Shown here one piece after another: positions 1 to 7,381 of a stretch of DNA of 64,000 nt. Numbering within the stretch: position 1 is the first letter of the stretch; every line of letters begins with the position of its first letter. Below the pieces are notes generated by a model. That model saw only the letters and a list, made by a program, of their open reading frames with translations. It ran no database searches and was not told the origin of the DNA. The stretch comes from Candidatus Blautia faecipullorum. Its GTDB lineage: Bacteria; Bacillota; Clostridia; Lachnospirales; Lachnospiraceae. Made by a program: the position numbers and the translations under genes. The stretch covers positions 1 to 64,000 of the forward strand of contig DXEG01000013.1 in the NCBI GenBank assembly GCA_019115125.1, in the 5' to 3' direction.

Positions 1-966
1 GTTTTGCCTGAAACATTAAGGAAACTGGGAGCTGGAGCTTTTGCATACTGCGAAAGTTTAAGCGAGATAAGCATACCTGGAAGAGTAGAAAAGATTTTTG
101 AAGAAACCTTTGAAAAATGTACCTCTTTGCGAAAAGTTGTATTTGAGGATGGGGTACGCTACGTGGAAGCAGATGCCTTTAGAGGATGTGAAGGGAATAT
201 CCGGGAAATGCATATGACAGACAGTCTGATGGATATAGAAAATCCTGGAAAATTTGAAAACTGTACTTTTTACGGCTTCTCAGAAACGAAAATAGAAGAT
301 GCATGTATAGCATTTGGTTTTCCGTTTGTTTCTGTGGGGACAAATGTTTTAAAAGCACCTGAATTTAAGGCTGCGGTAAAATCTGGAAATTGTATACAGA
401 TACACCGGGATGGGTATGTACGAGGTGCAGACTTTTATGAATACGCCATTTCAAAAGATAAGAACTTCCCCAAGACAGGAAATGTTTTATATCAGACGGA
501 AGGAGATGAAGAATGGAGCTTTGAGGCTTTGGATAATGGGATTTATTATGTGTTTGCAAGGTCCTATCAGGATAGAGAATGGTGGTATCAAGTACACTAC
601 GAAAGGGTATACAGCGACTGGTCCGCACCGGTAAAAGTACAGATAACCCAGTCCCTTAAAACCAGCAGAATACAAAAAGCAACGGTGAAAGGAAATACAG
701 TGACGGTAACTGTTGCGTCCGTGCCGGGAGCGGAAGGCTACGGCATAGTTCTTTCAGAGGACAGATCAAAAGACGGCTGCCAGAAACTTTTAAAACCAGT
801 AAGGATCAGGTACGGTTCTAAAAACAACACATCCACAACCTATACCTTTAAAAATGTAAAACCAGGTTCCTACTGCGTTCTCGCCCGGGCATATAAAAAG
901 CTGGGAGGCGGCCAGACGGTCTACAGTAAATGGGCCGGCTATTCAAAAAGGATAAAGGTAAATTAA
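1..966 (+). CDS. BspA-like leucine-rich-repeat surface protein, C-terminal part (partial)
   Basis: The open frame runs in from the left edge, so the true start is outside the window. The first ~110 residues carry LRR_5/BspA repeats (GAGAFAYCESLSEISIPG, then KCTSLRKVVFEDGVRYVEADAFRGC). Such repeats usually form cell-surface binding domains. A middle segment (~120-200) is unassigned, and the last ~110 residues resemble a fibronectin type III-like beta domain (KTSRIQKATVKGNTVTVTV ... YSKWAGYSKRIKVN). No LPXTG or other anchor is visible at the C-terminus, so attachment would depend on the missing N-terminal part. It ends just before a scrap of the neighbouring ATPase gene. The repeat family is clear; the ligand is unknown. 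Confidence 0.75.
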   Translation, partial: VLPETLRKLGAGAFAYCESLSEISIPGRVEKIFEETFEKCTSLRKVVFEDGVRYVEADAFRGCEGNIREMHMTDSLMDIENPGKFENCTFYGFSETKIEDACIAFGFPFVSVGTNVLKAPEFKAAVKSGNCIQIHRDGYVRGADFYEYAISKDKNFPKTGNVLYQTEGDEEWSFEALDNGIYYVFARSYQDREWWYQVHYERVYSDWSAPVKVQITQSLKTSRIQKATVKGNTVTVTVASVPGAEGYGIVLSEDRSKDGCQKLLKPVRIRYGSKNNTSTTYTFKNVKPGSYCVLARAYKKLGGGQTVYSKWAGYSKRIKVN

Positions 967-985
967 GGTTATAGGAGCTGTTCCA

Positions 986-1063
986 ATGCCCATACACGGT
1001 TTGGCGGTATGCTCATGCTGGCAGATATTGGTTTGGAGATTGGCCGGGTTACGGCTGCTCTGC
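986..1063 (+). pseudogene. Scrap of a second DUF4143 ATPase gene
   Basis: This stretch is almost identical to an internal part of the intact ATPase gene downstream (about 1769-1842), differing at only a few bases. It encodes the LADIGLEIGRVTAAL segment. After CTGCTCTG the match jumps to CTGCTG-like sequence corresponding to about 1920 of the intact gene, so the remnant also carries an internal deletion. It is a leftover of a duplicated or recombined copy, not a working gene. Confidence 0.8.
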
Positions 1064-1092
1064 TGCTCAGATTATCCGACAAACACCACAAC

Positions 1093-1132
1093 AATGTTAT
1101 AAACTTTTTAAAAATAAAAGTTTATAACATTG
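1093..1132. promoter_or_regulatory. Perfect 16-bp inverted repeat upstream of the ATPase
   Basis: The arms AATGTTATAAACTTTT (1093-1108) and AAAAGTTTATAACATT (1117-1132) are exact reverse complements around an 8-bp AT-only spacer. A partial third copy of the motif (TATAAACTT) follows at 1137-1145. The stem has little GC and no T-tract after it, so it looks more like an operator or AT-rich promoter element than a terminator. It sits about 60 bp before the ATPase start. Confidence 0.6.
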
Positions 1133-1192
1133 ATACTATAAACTTGAATTCAGACAACGCTTGTGGTATCTTTTTTATGGAAGGTGGTGTGA

Positions 1193-2530
1193 TTGCTTAT
1201 GCAGAAAAACAGTTTACGTAAGCGCGATCTCTATCTAAAGAGGATGATCGCGTTTCAGGATACAGAAATGATCAAAGTTATGACCGGTATCCGGCGCTGC
1301 GGAAAATCCAGCTTGATGAAGCTGATGGCGGAACATCTGCGGGAGAGCGGAGTGGCAGATGACCAGATTATTGAAATGAATTTTGAGTCCATGAGTATTC
1401 CGGAGATGGACGCAAGAGGATTCTATGAATATGTCAAGGCGCGCATCTGCCCGGATAAAAGAACCTATTTGTTTTTTGATGAGGTACAGAAAATCCCGGG
1501 ATGGGAAAATGCTGTCAACTCTTTTCGGGTGGACTTTGACTGTGATATTTATATTACGGGTTCCAACGCCTATCTGCTTTCTTCAGAGCTTTCCACATAC
1601 CTGTCCGGGCGATATGTGGAAATCAAGGTGCTGCCGTTATCCTTCCGGGAGTTCCTGGATTTTCATGGCTATACGCTGACGGAGCGGAAGTCGCCGGCGG
1701 GCGGAGTCAGAAAACGGATCATGGATGCCGATGGCGAGGCCTATGACCCAAAGGAACTCTTTGACGCCTATACACGGTTTGGCGGTATGCCCATGCTGGC
1801 AGATATTGGTTTGGAGATTGGCCGGGTTACGGCTGCTCTGGACGGCGTGTATTCTGCGGCAGTTATCAATGATATATTGGAGAGGGAAAAGCGAAAAGGG
1901 GAGCGGACGATAACGGACGCCCTGCTGCTGCGGAAGATTATTATGTTTTTGGCTGACAACATCGGCAATAATACTTCCGCGACCTCTATCGGAAACACAC
2001 TGGTCAACGAGGGGCTGCTGGAGGATGGAAAACGAAAAACGAGGCCAGCGGTGCAGACGATCCAGGCCTATATCAAGGCCCTGACAGAAGCCTATTTCTT
2101 TTACGAAATTAAACGCTTCGATATTAAAGGAAAAGAGTATCTGCGCACACTGGGAAAGTATTACATTGTAGACATTGGCCTGCGGAACTACCTGCTGGGA
2201 TTCCGGGAGGGAGACAGCGGGCATATTTTGGAGAATATTATTTTCTTTGAACTGATGCGCCGGGGCTATGATGTTGCCATCGGGAAAATAGACAATCAGG
2301 AAGTGGATTTTATCGCCACAAAAACAGATGAGAAAAAATATATCCAGGTTACGGAGACAATGAATGCTCCAGAAACAAGAGAACGAGAACTTGCACCTTT
2401 GCGCAAGATACGGGATAGTTACGAAAAAATTGTTATTGCTCTGGAATGTGATCTGACCCAGACACAAGACGGGATCAAAATCATCCGGGCATTAGATTTC
2501 CTTTTATCCCGCAACTCATACACAAAATGA
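1193..2530 (+). CDS. AAA family ATPase with C-terminal DUF4143 domain
   Basis: A 445-aa protein of the AAA_14/DUF4143 family, whose members are common near mobile DNA and whose biological role is mostly unknown. Walker A is TGIRRCGKSS (residues ~31-40) and Walker B is TYLFFDEVQ (~91-99). The C-terminal DUF4143 part contains NQEVDFIATK (~367-376), a nuclease-like PD-(D/E)XK-type motif. The start is either TTG at 1193 (5 nt after AAGGTGG) or ATG at 1199; the first has better spacing. It is flanked by a scrap of itself and a perfect inverted repeat upstream, and by a hairpin shared with the small RNA downstream. Family assignment is firm; function is not known. Confidence 0.9.
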   Translation: MLMQKNSLRKRDLYLKRMIAFQDTEMIKVMTGIRRCGKSSLMKLMAEHLRESGVADDQIIEMNFESMSIPEMDARGFYEYVKARICPDKRTYLFFDEVQKIPGWENAVNSFRVDFDCDIYITGSNAYLLSSELSTYLSGRYVEIKVLPLSFREFLDFHGYTLTERKSPAGGVRKRIMDADGEAYDPKELFDAYTRFGGMPMLADIGLEIGRVTAALDGVYSAAVINDILEREKRKGERTITDALLLRKIIMFLADNIGNNTSATSIGNTLVNEGLLEDGKRKTRPAVQTIQAYIKALTEAYFFYEIKRFDIKGKEYLRTLGKYYIVDIGLRNYLLGFREGDSGHILENIIFFELMRRGYDVAIGKIDNQEVDFIATKTDEKKYIQVTETMNAPETRERELAPLRKIRDSYEKIVIALECDLTQTQDGIKIIRALDFLLSRNSYTK

Positions 2531-2629
2531 AACACCCGCCAGGGGAGCTGGCGGGTGTTTCGAGGGGAGTATAAATAATTAAATAAGGGGTTATGTAAAA
2601 AAAATTTTTGAAGGGTAAATTCTTTTTAC
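2529..2629 (-). ncRNA. C-rich small RNA, copy 1 (unnamed)
   Basis: No ORF is present. Transcription is predicted to start near 2629, 7 nt after a TATAAT box, and to stop at the 2530-2560 hairpin, giving about 100 nt. The first 70 nt (2561-2630, minus strand) are identical base for base to copy 2 at 17380-17449, although the flanking duplicated protein genes have diverged substantially. This part is AU-rich with spaced ACCCUUC, AACCCCUUA and ACUCCCCUCG motifs, and the terminator loop presents CUCCCC. These motifs are complementary to Shine-Dalgarno sequences. I infer a trans-acting regulator that blocks ribosome binding; I do not recognise a named family. Confidence 0.75.
2530..2560. terminator. 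Bidirectional terminator hairpin shared by ATPase gene and small RNA
   Basis: The stem AAACACCCGCC / GGCGGGTGTTT encloses a 9-nt loop (AGGGGAGCT on plus, AGCTCCCCT on minus). On the plus strand it follows the ATPase stop codon directly. On the minus strand it is followed by TTTCATTTT and ends the small RNA. The same loop with a different but fully complementary stem closes the second small RNA copy at 17450-17480. Confidence 0.85.
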
Positions 2630-2635
2630 ACCATG

Positions 2636-2664
2636 ATTATAATATAGATTGGAAAAAAAAGCAA
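2636..2664 (-). promoter_or_regulatory. Promoter of small RNA copy 1
   Basis: On the minus strand, TTGCTT (2659-2664) and TATAAT (2636-2641) are separated by exactly 17 bp. The same boxes, spacing and most of the spacer recur before copy 2. It points away from the small-protein gene at 2778. Confidence 0.8.
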
Positions 2665-2777
2665 CAAAAATTCTTGAATATTCTTTAAAGTTTTTGGAAC
2701 AATAAACTATGTAGTAAATAAGCAGCTGAAAATTTACAGGCGGCTGCTATGCCAACTGCACAAGGAGGAATATTCAA

Positions 2778-2951
2778 ATGGCAAAGAATTATGGAACAGA
2801 AAACAAGACGACCAGCAAAAACGAGATGAATACAAGAAATGCCCAGGACTGCGGCAAAAATTGTGGTAAAAACGGCACAAAAAACAGTTCTAAGAACAAA
2901 GCTTCCAGTGCTTATGATCCAGAACAGGACGAGTATTCCGACAGATATTAA
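2778..2951 (+). CDS. Small Asn/Lys/Ser-rich disordered protein, copy A
   Basis: A 57-aa ORF beginning MAKNYGTENKTTSK, with an excellent ribosome site (AAGGAGGAATATTCAA before ATG). It is very hydrophilic, low in complexity, and contains CGKNCGKNGTKNSSKN and the ending SSAYDPEQDEYSDRY. A paralogue lies at 13549-13746 with the same start, the same KNSSKNKASSAYD core and the same SDRY end, which supports real coding. No known domain is evident; the composition suggests an intrinsically disordered protein. A spore-associated small protein is one possibility, but this is only a guess from composition and the spore-forming lineage. Confidence 0.75.
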   Translation: MAKNYGTENKTTSKNEMNTRNAQDCGKNCGKNGTKNSSKNKASSAYDPEQDEYSDRY

Positions 2952-3021
2952 CCAGCATCTTTACTGGGAAAAATCATAACCCGGATGGGTGTGCAGAATT
3001 GTTTTTTGCCAATAAGGGACA

Positions 3022-3053
3022 AAAAGGCTCCGGATATTTCCGGGGCTTTTTTG
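3022..3053 (+). terminator. Terminator after small protein A
   Basis: AAAAAGGCTCCGG and CCGGGGCTTTTTT pair around a short ATATTT loop and run into a T-tract. It separates the small-protein gene from the rhodanese gene. Confidence 0.8.
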
Positions 3054-3093
3054 TTCCTTATTCATATGATAGAAATAAAAAGGAGCTCCACAA

Positions 3094-3411
3094 ATGTTTT
3101 CTGCAGAAACGATATCAGCAAAAATGCTGGATGATTATATCGGACGTTCAGACGTTCTGCTTATAGATCTTCGAGACAGAGAAGCTTACCAGCGTGCCCA
3201 CATACGCACGGCCTGGAATATACCTTTTGGGGAATTGGAAGAAAAGGAAGAATTTCCCAAAGAAAAAATCCTGATCTTTTACTGTGACCGGGGAGGAGCC
3301 AGCATGGCTGCTGCCAGGGAGATGGAAAAGAAAGGATTCCAAACCATGACAGTTATTGGCGGATTTGATGCATATCGTGGAAGAAATCTTGTAATTTCCG
3401 GAAAGGCATGA
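3094..3411 (+). CDS. Rhodanese-like domain protein, copy A
   Basis: A 105-aa single rhodanese domain, the minimal length of the family. The active-site loop is FYCDRGGAS with the expected persulfide-forming cysteine at residue 64, and the DLRDREAYQRAHI segment matches the CH2A-type region. Enzymes of this fold move sulfane sulfur; the acceptor is unknown. It starts block A and is followed 47 bp later by the phosphodiesterase gene. The paralogue at 13084-13395 keeps the CDRGGAS loop. Confidence 0.88.
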   Translation: MFSAETISAKMLDDYIGRSDVLLIDLRDREAYQRAHIRTAWNIPFGELEEKEEFPKEKILIFYCDRGGASMAAAREMEKKGFQTMTVIGGFDAYRGRNLVISGKA

Positions 3412-3458
3412 TAAGGTAAAAGGTACAGACAGAGAACAACGATTAAAGGAGAACACTT

Positions 3459-4001
3459 ATGAAATACATGTTTGCATCAGACATTCATGGCTCAGCCTAC
3501 TATTGCCGGGAAATGCTCCGGGCATTTCGGGAAGAAAAGGCAGACCGCCTGGTCCTTCTGGGCGATCTGCTTTACCATGGACCAAGGAACGATCTGCCCA
3601 AGGATTATGCGCCCAAGGAAGTGATCGCTATGCTGAACGAGGTAAAAGACTTCATCTATGCAGTCAGGGGAAATTGTGAGGCAGAAGTGGACCAGATGGT
3701 GCTGGAGTTTCCGGTGATGGCAGATTACTGTATCCTGGTACTGGATCAGAAGACATTTTATGCTACCCACGGACATGTATACAATCAGGACCATCTGCCC
3801 CCTATCCAAAAGGGAGATATTCTGATCCACGGTCATACACATGTTTACAAAGCAGAAAGAAAAGAGAACTATATCCTGTTAAATCCTGGTTCTGTATCAA
3901 TCCCCAAGGAGGGAAATCCTCCCACCTATGCTGTCGTACAGGATGGTACCTTCCTTATTAAAGATTTCGAAGGAAAGATAAGAAAAGAACTGCAATTATA
4001 A
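3459..4001 (+). CDS. yfcE: YfcE-type phosphodiesterase, copy A
   Basis: A 180-aa metallophosphoesterase. All metal-binding motifs are present in order: SDIHGS (D8, H10), GDLLYHG, RGNCEAEVD, ATHGH and HGHTH. E. coli YfcE is a manganese-dependent phosphodiesterase active on model substrates; the physiological substrate is unknown. It starts after AAAGGAGAACACTT and lies 12 bp before the methyltransferase gene, so it is part of an operon. The copy-B counterpart is at 12474-13019. Confidence 0.9.
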   Translation: MKYMFASDIHGSAYYCREMLRAFREEKADRLVLLGDLLYHGPRNDLPKDYAPKEVIAMLNEVKDFIYAVRGNCEAEVDQMVLEFPVMADYCILVLDQKTFYATHGHVYNQDHLPPIQKGDILIHGHTHVYKAERKENYILLNPGSVSIPKEGNPPTYAVVQDGTFLIKDFEGKIRKELQL

Positions 4002-4013
4002 AGGGAGGATGCC

Positions 4014-5162
4014 ATGGAAAAATGGGAATTGATCGCACCCTGTCATTTTGGACTGGAAGCGGTACTGAAACGTGAAATACTGGATCTGGGGTATGAGATC
4101 AGCAAGGTGGAAGACGGAAAGGTGACTTTTTTTGCAGATGCACAGGGTATCGCAGACGCTAATACCTTCCTGCGCACTACAGAAAGGATTCTTTTGAAGG
4201 CAGGAGAATTCAAAGCCACTTCATTTGAAGAACTATTTGAAGAGACGAAGGCTCTTCCCTGGGAAAAATTTATTCCCGAGGACGGCAAATTCTGGGTAGC
4301 AAAGGCCAATTCTGTAAAGAGCAAACTATTCAGCCCTTCCGATATACAGTCGATTATGAAAAAAGCTATTGTAGAGCGTCTGAAAGGCGTATACGGGATA
4401 TCCTGGTTCCCGGAGGATGGAGCCAGCTTTCCCATAAGAGTGGCTTTTATGAAGGATATTGCCACTATCGGGATCGATACCTCCGGTGTTTCCCTTCATA
4501 AGCGGGGATATCGGCAGATGACTGTTAAGGCGCCCATTACGGAAACCCTTGCGTCAGCGCTTATCATGCTCACCCCATGGAATAAAGAAAGGATCTTGGT
4601 GGATCCTTTTTGCGGAAGCGGGACCTTTCCTATTGAGGCGGCGATGATGGCGGCGGATATAGCGCCGGGAATGAACCGGTCCTTTCTGGCAGAAGAATGG
4701 AGGCATCTGGTGCCGAGAAAATGCTGGTACGATGCCAGGGAAGAGGCCAATGACCGTGTAAATCTCACGGTAGAAACCGATATCCAGGGCTATGACATTG
4801 ACGAAGAGGCGATCCGGGCAGCCAGGGCAAACGCCAAGCTGGCCGGGGTAGAAAAGCTGATCCATTTTCAGCGGCGCCCGGTGAAAGAACTGCACCATCC
4901 AAAACCTTACGGATTCATAATCACCAATCCTCCCTATGGGGAACGATTGGAGGAAAAAGCCGCTTTGGGGCAGCTTTATCGGGAGATCGGAGAAAGTTTC
5001 AGCCATCTGGACAAATGGTCCATGTATCTGATAACCTCCTATGACCGCGCCGAAAACGATATCGGAAGAAAAGCAGACAAAAACAGAAAAATATATAATG
5101 GTATGTTAAAAACTTATTATTACCAGTTCCTGGGGCCGAAGCCCCCGAAAAAGAATGCCTGA
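4014..5162 (+). CDS. THUMP-domain class I SAM-dependent RNA methyltransferase, copy A
   Basis: A 382-aa protein of the RlmL N-terminal/YpsC type, which in other bacteria makes N2-methylguanosine in 23S rRNA. The N-terminal third is the THUMP-containing RNA-binding region. The Rossmann part carries DPFCGSGTFPIEAA (residues ~197-210) and the catalytic NPPYGERL (~304-311). It ends 98 bp before the rdgB start, whereas in copy B the two genes are 3 bp apart; the extra DNA here is a hairpin insertion. It is highly similar to copy B at 11329-12477 over the entire length. Confidence 0.9.
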   Translation: MEKWELIAPCHFGLEAVLKREILDLGYEISKVEDGKVTFFADAQGIADANTFLRTTERILLKAGEFKATSFEELFEETKALPWEKFIPEDGKFWVAKANSVKSKLFSPSDIQSIMKKAIVERLKGVYGISWFPEDGASFPIRVAFMKDIATIGIDTSGVSLHKRGYRQMTVKAPITETLASALIMLTPWNKERILVDPFCGSGTFPIEAAMMAADIAPGMNRSFLAEEWRHLVPRKCWYDAREEANDRVNLTVETDIQGYDIDEEAIRAARANAKLAGVEKLIHFQRRPVKELHHPKPYGFIITNPPYGERLEEKAALGQLYREIGESFSHLDKWSMYLITSYDRAENDIGRKADKNRKIYNGMLKTYYYQFLGPKPPKKNA

Positions 5163-5182
5163 TCAGGCTTTTATACAGAGAA

Positions 5183-5257
5183 CAGAAGGAGGAAAGTGTG
5201 AAAGTACACTTTCACATCTACCGTTATTGACGCAGCAAGTGCGTCAGAAGGAGGAAA
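5183..5257 (+). repeat. Hairpin-bearing insertion bounded by a 13-bp direct repeat
   Basis: CAGAAGGAGGAAA occurs at 5183-5195 and again at 5245-5257, where it is the rdgB ribosome site. Between them lie two short palindromes: GTGAAAG/CTTTCAC (5198-5214) and TGACGCA/TGCGTCA (5228-5246). Copy B of the operon lacks this DNA, so it was gained in A or lost from B. The repeat at both ends resembles a target-site duplication. Confidence 0.65.
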
Positions 5258-5259
5258 AA

Positions 5260-5844
5260 ATGAAGCGAATCATTTTTGCAACAGGCAATCAGGATAAGAT
5301 GAAAGAAATCCGCGAAATCCTGCAGGACCTGGACATAGAAATTTTATCTTTAAAAGAAGCGGGAATAGAGGCGGATATTGTAGAGGACGGAACAACCTTT
5401 GAAGAAAACGCAGTCATAAAGGCCAGGACGATATGCGAAAAAACAGGAGAAATTGTTTTGGCAGATGATTCCGGCCTGGAGATCGATCATCTGAATAAGG
5501 AACCGGGAGTTTATTCGGCACGGTATATGGGAGAAGATACTTCTTACCATATCAAAAATGCAAATCTGATCCAGCGCCTGGAAGGCGTTCCCGATGAGAA
5601 ACGCACAGCCAGATTTGTCTGCGTGATAGCGGCGGCTTTTCCGGACGGCACGATAAAGACTGCCAGAGGAACGATGGAAGGCCGTATTGGCTATGAGGAA
5701 AAAGGCGAAAATGGTTTTGGATACGATCCGATTTTTTATCTTCCGGAGTATGGATGTTCCTCGGCAGAACTTTCCATGGAAGAAAAAAATAAAATCAGCC
5801 ACAGAGGAAAAGCACTTCGTGCTATGAAGGAAGAACTAAGATGA
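5260..5844 (+). CDS. rdgB: XTP/dITP pyrophosphatase (RdgB/HAM1), copy A
   Basis: A 194-aa housecleaning NTPase that hydrolyses non-canonical purine triphosphates (XTP, dITP, ITP) to monophosphate and pyrophosphate. Family motifs are FATGNQDKMKEI at the start, DDSGLEID, GFGYDPIF and SHRGKAL. The ATG at 5260 follows GAAGGAGGAAAAA; an upstream in-frame extension to 5155 has no family similarity and overlaps the preceding gene. The stop overlaps the next start by 4 bp (ATGA), so translation is coupled. Copy B is at 10741-11325. Confidence 0.93.
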   Translation: MKRIIFATGNQDKMKEIREILQDLDIEILSLKEAGIEADIVEDGTTFEENAVIKARTICEKTGEIVLADDSGLEIDHLNKEPGVYSARYMGEDTSYHIKNANLIQRLEGVPDEKRTARFVCVIAAAFPDGTIKTARGTMEGRIGYEEKGENGFGYDPIFYLPEYGCSSAELSMEEKNKISHRGKALRAMKEELR

Positions 5845-6320
5845 AGGTATTGGTCGTAAGCGATACACATGGAAGAGATGAAAAACTGGAGGCGGCGGTG
5901 CAGAAGGAGGCTCCCGTTGATCTGCTGGTACACTGCGGTGATGTGGAAGGCCGGGAATTTTTTGTAGAAGCTCTGGCAGAATGCCCCTGCTGCATTATAT
6001 CGGGAAATAATGATTTTTTCTCAGATCTTCCAAGAGAGGAAGAAATAAAGATCGGAAACCGGAGAGTTCTGGTGACCCATGGACATTATTATGGAGTATC
6101 TATGGATATTTACGGGCTTATAGACGAGGCAAAGGCCAGGAACTGCCAGGCGGTGTTTTTTGGACATACCCATAAGCCGTTGATCACAGAAAAGGACGGT
6201 ATTTTTGCCCTGAACCCGGGCAGCCTTTCCTTTCCGCGCCAGGAAGGAAGAAGGCCTAGTTATGCTATAGTAGAAACGGATCCCCAGGGAACTTTTGAAG
6301 CCGAGATCAAGTATTTATAA
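5841..6320 (+). CDS. MJ0936/YfcE-family metallophosphoesterase, copy A
   Basis: A 159-aa phosphoesterase with SDTHGR (D8, H10), HCGDVEG, GNNDFF, THGHYYG and GHTHKP. It is shorter than and distinct from the other YfcE-like protein in this operon. It overlaps rdgB by 4 bp, a gene order common in Firmicutes, where rdgB and this family are usually neighbours. The substrate is unknown. Copy B is at 10265-10744. Confidence 0.9.
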   Translation: MKVLVVSDTHGRDEKLEAAVQKEAPVDLLVHCGDVEGREFFVEALAECPCCIISGNNDFFSDLPREEEIKIGNRRVLVTHGHYYGVSMDIYGLIDEAKARNCQAVFFGHTHKPLITEKDGIFALNPGSLSFPRQEGRRPSYAIVETDPQGTFEAEIKYL

Positions 6321-6325
6321 AGAAG

Positions 6326-6363
6326 AAGCCCGGATCCGGCGGCAGAAACCGCCGATCCGGGAC
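6326..6363 (+). terminator. Terminator-like hairpin ending block A
   Basis: GCCCGGATC and GATCCGGGac flank an inner GGCGG/CCGCC stem. The following sequence is A-rich rather than a clean T-run, so strength is uncertain, but it lies exactly at the end of the operon. Confidence 0.65.
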
Positions 6364-6397
6364 TCATAAAAAAATCCATAAAAAAATAAAAAAAGTG

Positions 6398-6427
6398 TTG
6401 ACATTTCACACGCCCCTATAATATAAT
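6398..6427 (+). promoter_or_regulatory. Promoter of the tRNA cluster
   Basis: TTGACA at 6398-6403 and TATAAT at 6422-6427 with an 18-bp spacer, about 40 bp before tRNA-Pro. It is near-consensus, as expected for a stable RNA promoter. Confidence 0.8.
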
Positions 6428-6468
6428 ATGTCTTGCGTCAAACAACGACAGAAAATTAAATAGCTCAG

Positions 6469-6543
6469 CGGGGTGTGGCTCAGCTTGGCTAGAGCGCCTG
6501 GTTTGGGACCAGGAGGCCGCAGGTTCGAATCCTGTCACCCCGA
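6469..6543 (+). tRNA. tRNA-Pro (TGG)
   Basis: The acceptor CGGGGTG pairs with CACCCCG, discriminator A, T-loop GGTTCGAATCC, anticodon TGG in TTTGGGAC. No CCA is encoded. It is the first of six closely spaced tRNA genes. Confidence 0.95.
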
Positions 6544-6577
6544 TGCTGTAAACAACTTTTACCGTTTCAGCGAATAT

Positions 6578-6648
6578 GCGGGTGTAGTTCAATGGTAGAA
6601 CACCAGCCTTCCAAGCTGGATACGTGGGTTCGATTCCCATCACCCGCT
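6578..6648 (+). tRNA. tRNA-Gly (TCC)
   Basis: The acceptor GCGGGTG pairs with CACCCGC, discriminator T, anticodon TCC in CTTCCAA, T-loop GGTTCGATTCC. No CCA is encoded. Confidence 0.95.
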
Positions 6649-6667
6649 TCTCCGAACAAGGAGAATT

Positions 6668-6741
<74 letters not shown>

Positions 6742-6745
6742 CTGT

Positions 6746-6820
6746 GGTGGGTATAGCGCAGTTGGTTAGCGCGCCAGATTGTGGCTCTGGAGGCCCAGGG
6801 TTCGAATCCCTGTATCCACC
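6746..6820 (+). tRNA. tRNA-His (GTG)
   Basis: The acceptor GTGGGTA pairs with TATCCAC. An extra G at -1 faces C73, the hallmark of tRNA-His. Anticodon GTG in TTGTGGC. Confidence 0.95.
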
Positions 6821-6829
6821 CTTTGCCTT

Positions 6830-6901
6830 TGGGCTATCGCCAAGCGGTAAGGCACAGCACTTTGACTGCTGCATTCGCTGGTTCGAATCCAGCTAGCCCA
6901 G
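6830..6901 (+). tRNA. tRNA-Gln (TTG)
   Basis: The acceptor TGGGCTA pairs with TAGCCCA, anticodon TTG in CTTTGAC, T-loop GGTTCGAATCC, discriminator G. Confidence 0.95.
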
Positions 6902-6909
6902 TCCAATAT

Positions 6910-6982
6910 GGGGTATTAGCTCAGTCGGTAGAGCACTTGACTTTTAATCAAGTTGTCCGGGGTTCGAATCCCCGATGCCTCA
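6910..6982 (+). tRNA. tRNA-Lys (TTT)
   Basis: The acceptor GGGGTAT pairs with ATGCCTC (with wobble), anticodon TTT in CTTTTAA, T-loop GGTTCGAATCC, discriminator A. Confidence 0.95.
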
Positions 6983-6988
6983 TTTAAC

Positions 6989-7020
6989 CGCAGATCCTTC
7001 TTTGAGGATTTGCGATTTTT
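6989..7020 (+). terminator. Terminator of the six-tRNA transcript
   Basis: CGCAGATCCT and AGGATTTGCG pair around TCTTTG and run into ATTTTTT. Confidence 0.8.
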
Positions 7021-7180
7021 TATGTCATAGAAAATTTCTCCCTGTTTTTCTGCAGTCAGATAACCCTATGACGCAAAAAGCTCACAGAGAAGTGTTTTGC
7101 CTGTTTTGGGAGAAGGCGGAATGGTCGATTTCTGTGAAACGTCGCTCCGTAAAAAACACATATACTGCGCGGAGAAATCT

Positions 7181-7261
7181 GCGGACATGGCGGAATTGGC
7201 AGACGCGCCAGATTTAGGTTCTGGTGTCTACGACGTGCAGGTTCAAGTCCTGTTGTCCGCA
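7181..7261 (+). tRNA. tRNA-Leu (TAG)
   Basis: An 81-nt class II tRNA with a short variable arm. The acceptor GCGGACA pairs with TGTCCGC, discriminator A, anticodon TAG in ATTTAGGT, T-loop GGTTCAAGTCC. It lies 198 bp after tRNA-Lys and has its own terminator. Confidence 0.95.
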
Positions 7262-7265
7262 TCCG

Positions 7266-7297
7266 AATAGTGCCTGTTTTAGGGCACTATTTTTTTG
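7266..7297 (+). terminator. Terminator of tRNA-Leu
   Basis: ATAGTGCC and GGGCACTAT pair around TGTTTTA and are followed by seven Ts. Confidence 0.88.
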
Positions 7298-7381
7298 TGT
7301 GGCATTTCGTGTTGCATAATCCAAAGGACATTACATATAGATTTTATTCTATTTCATCTTTTGGTGCTGAAATAAAATATT

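Noticed and set aside
2581..2700. The AT-rich stretch as promoter of the small protein gene on plus
   Set aside because: The best promoter here points to minus (TTGCTT-17-TATAAT) and is duplicated together with the small RNA. The plus-strand promoter of the small protein is not clear.
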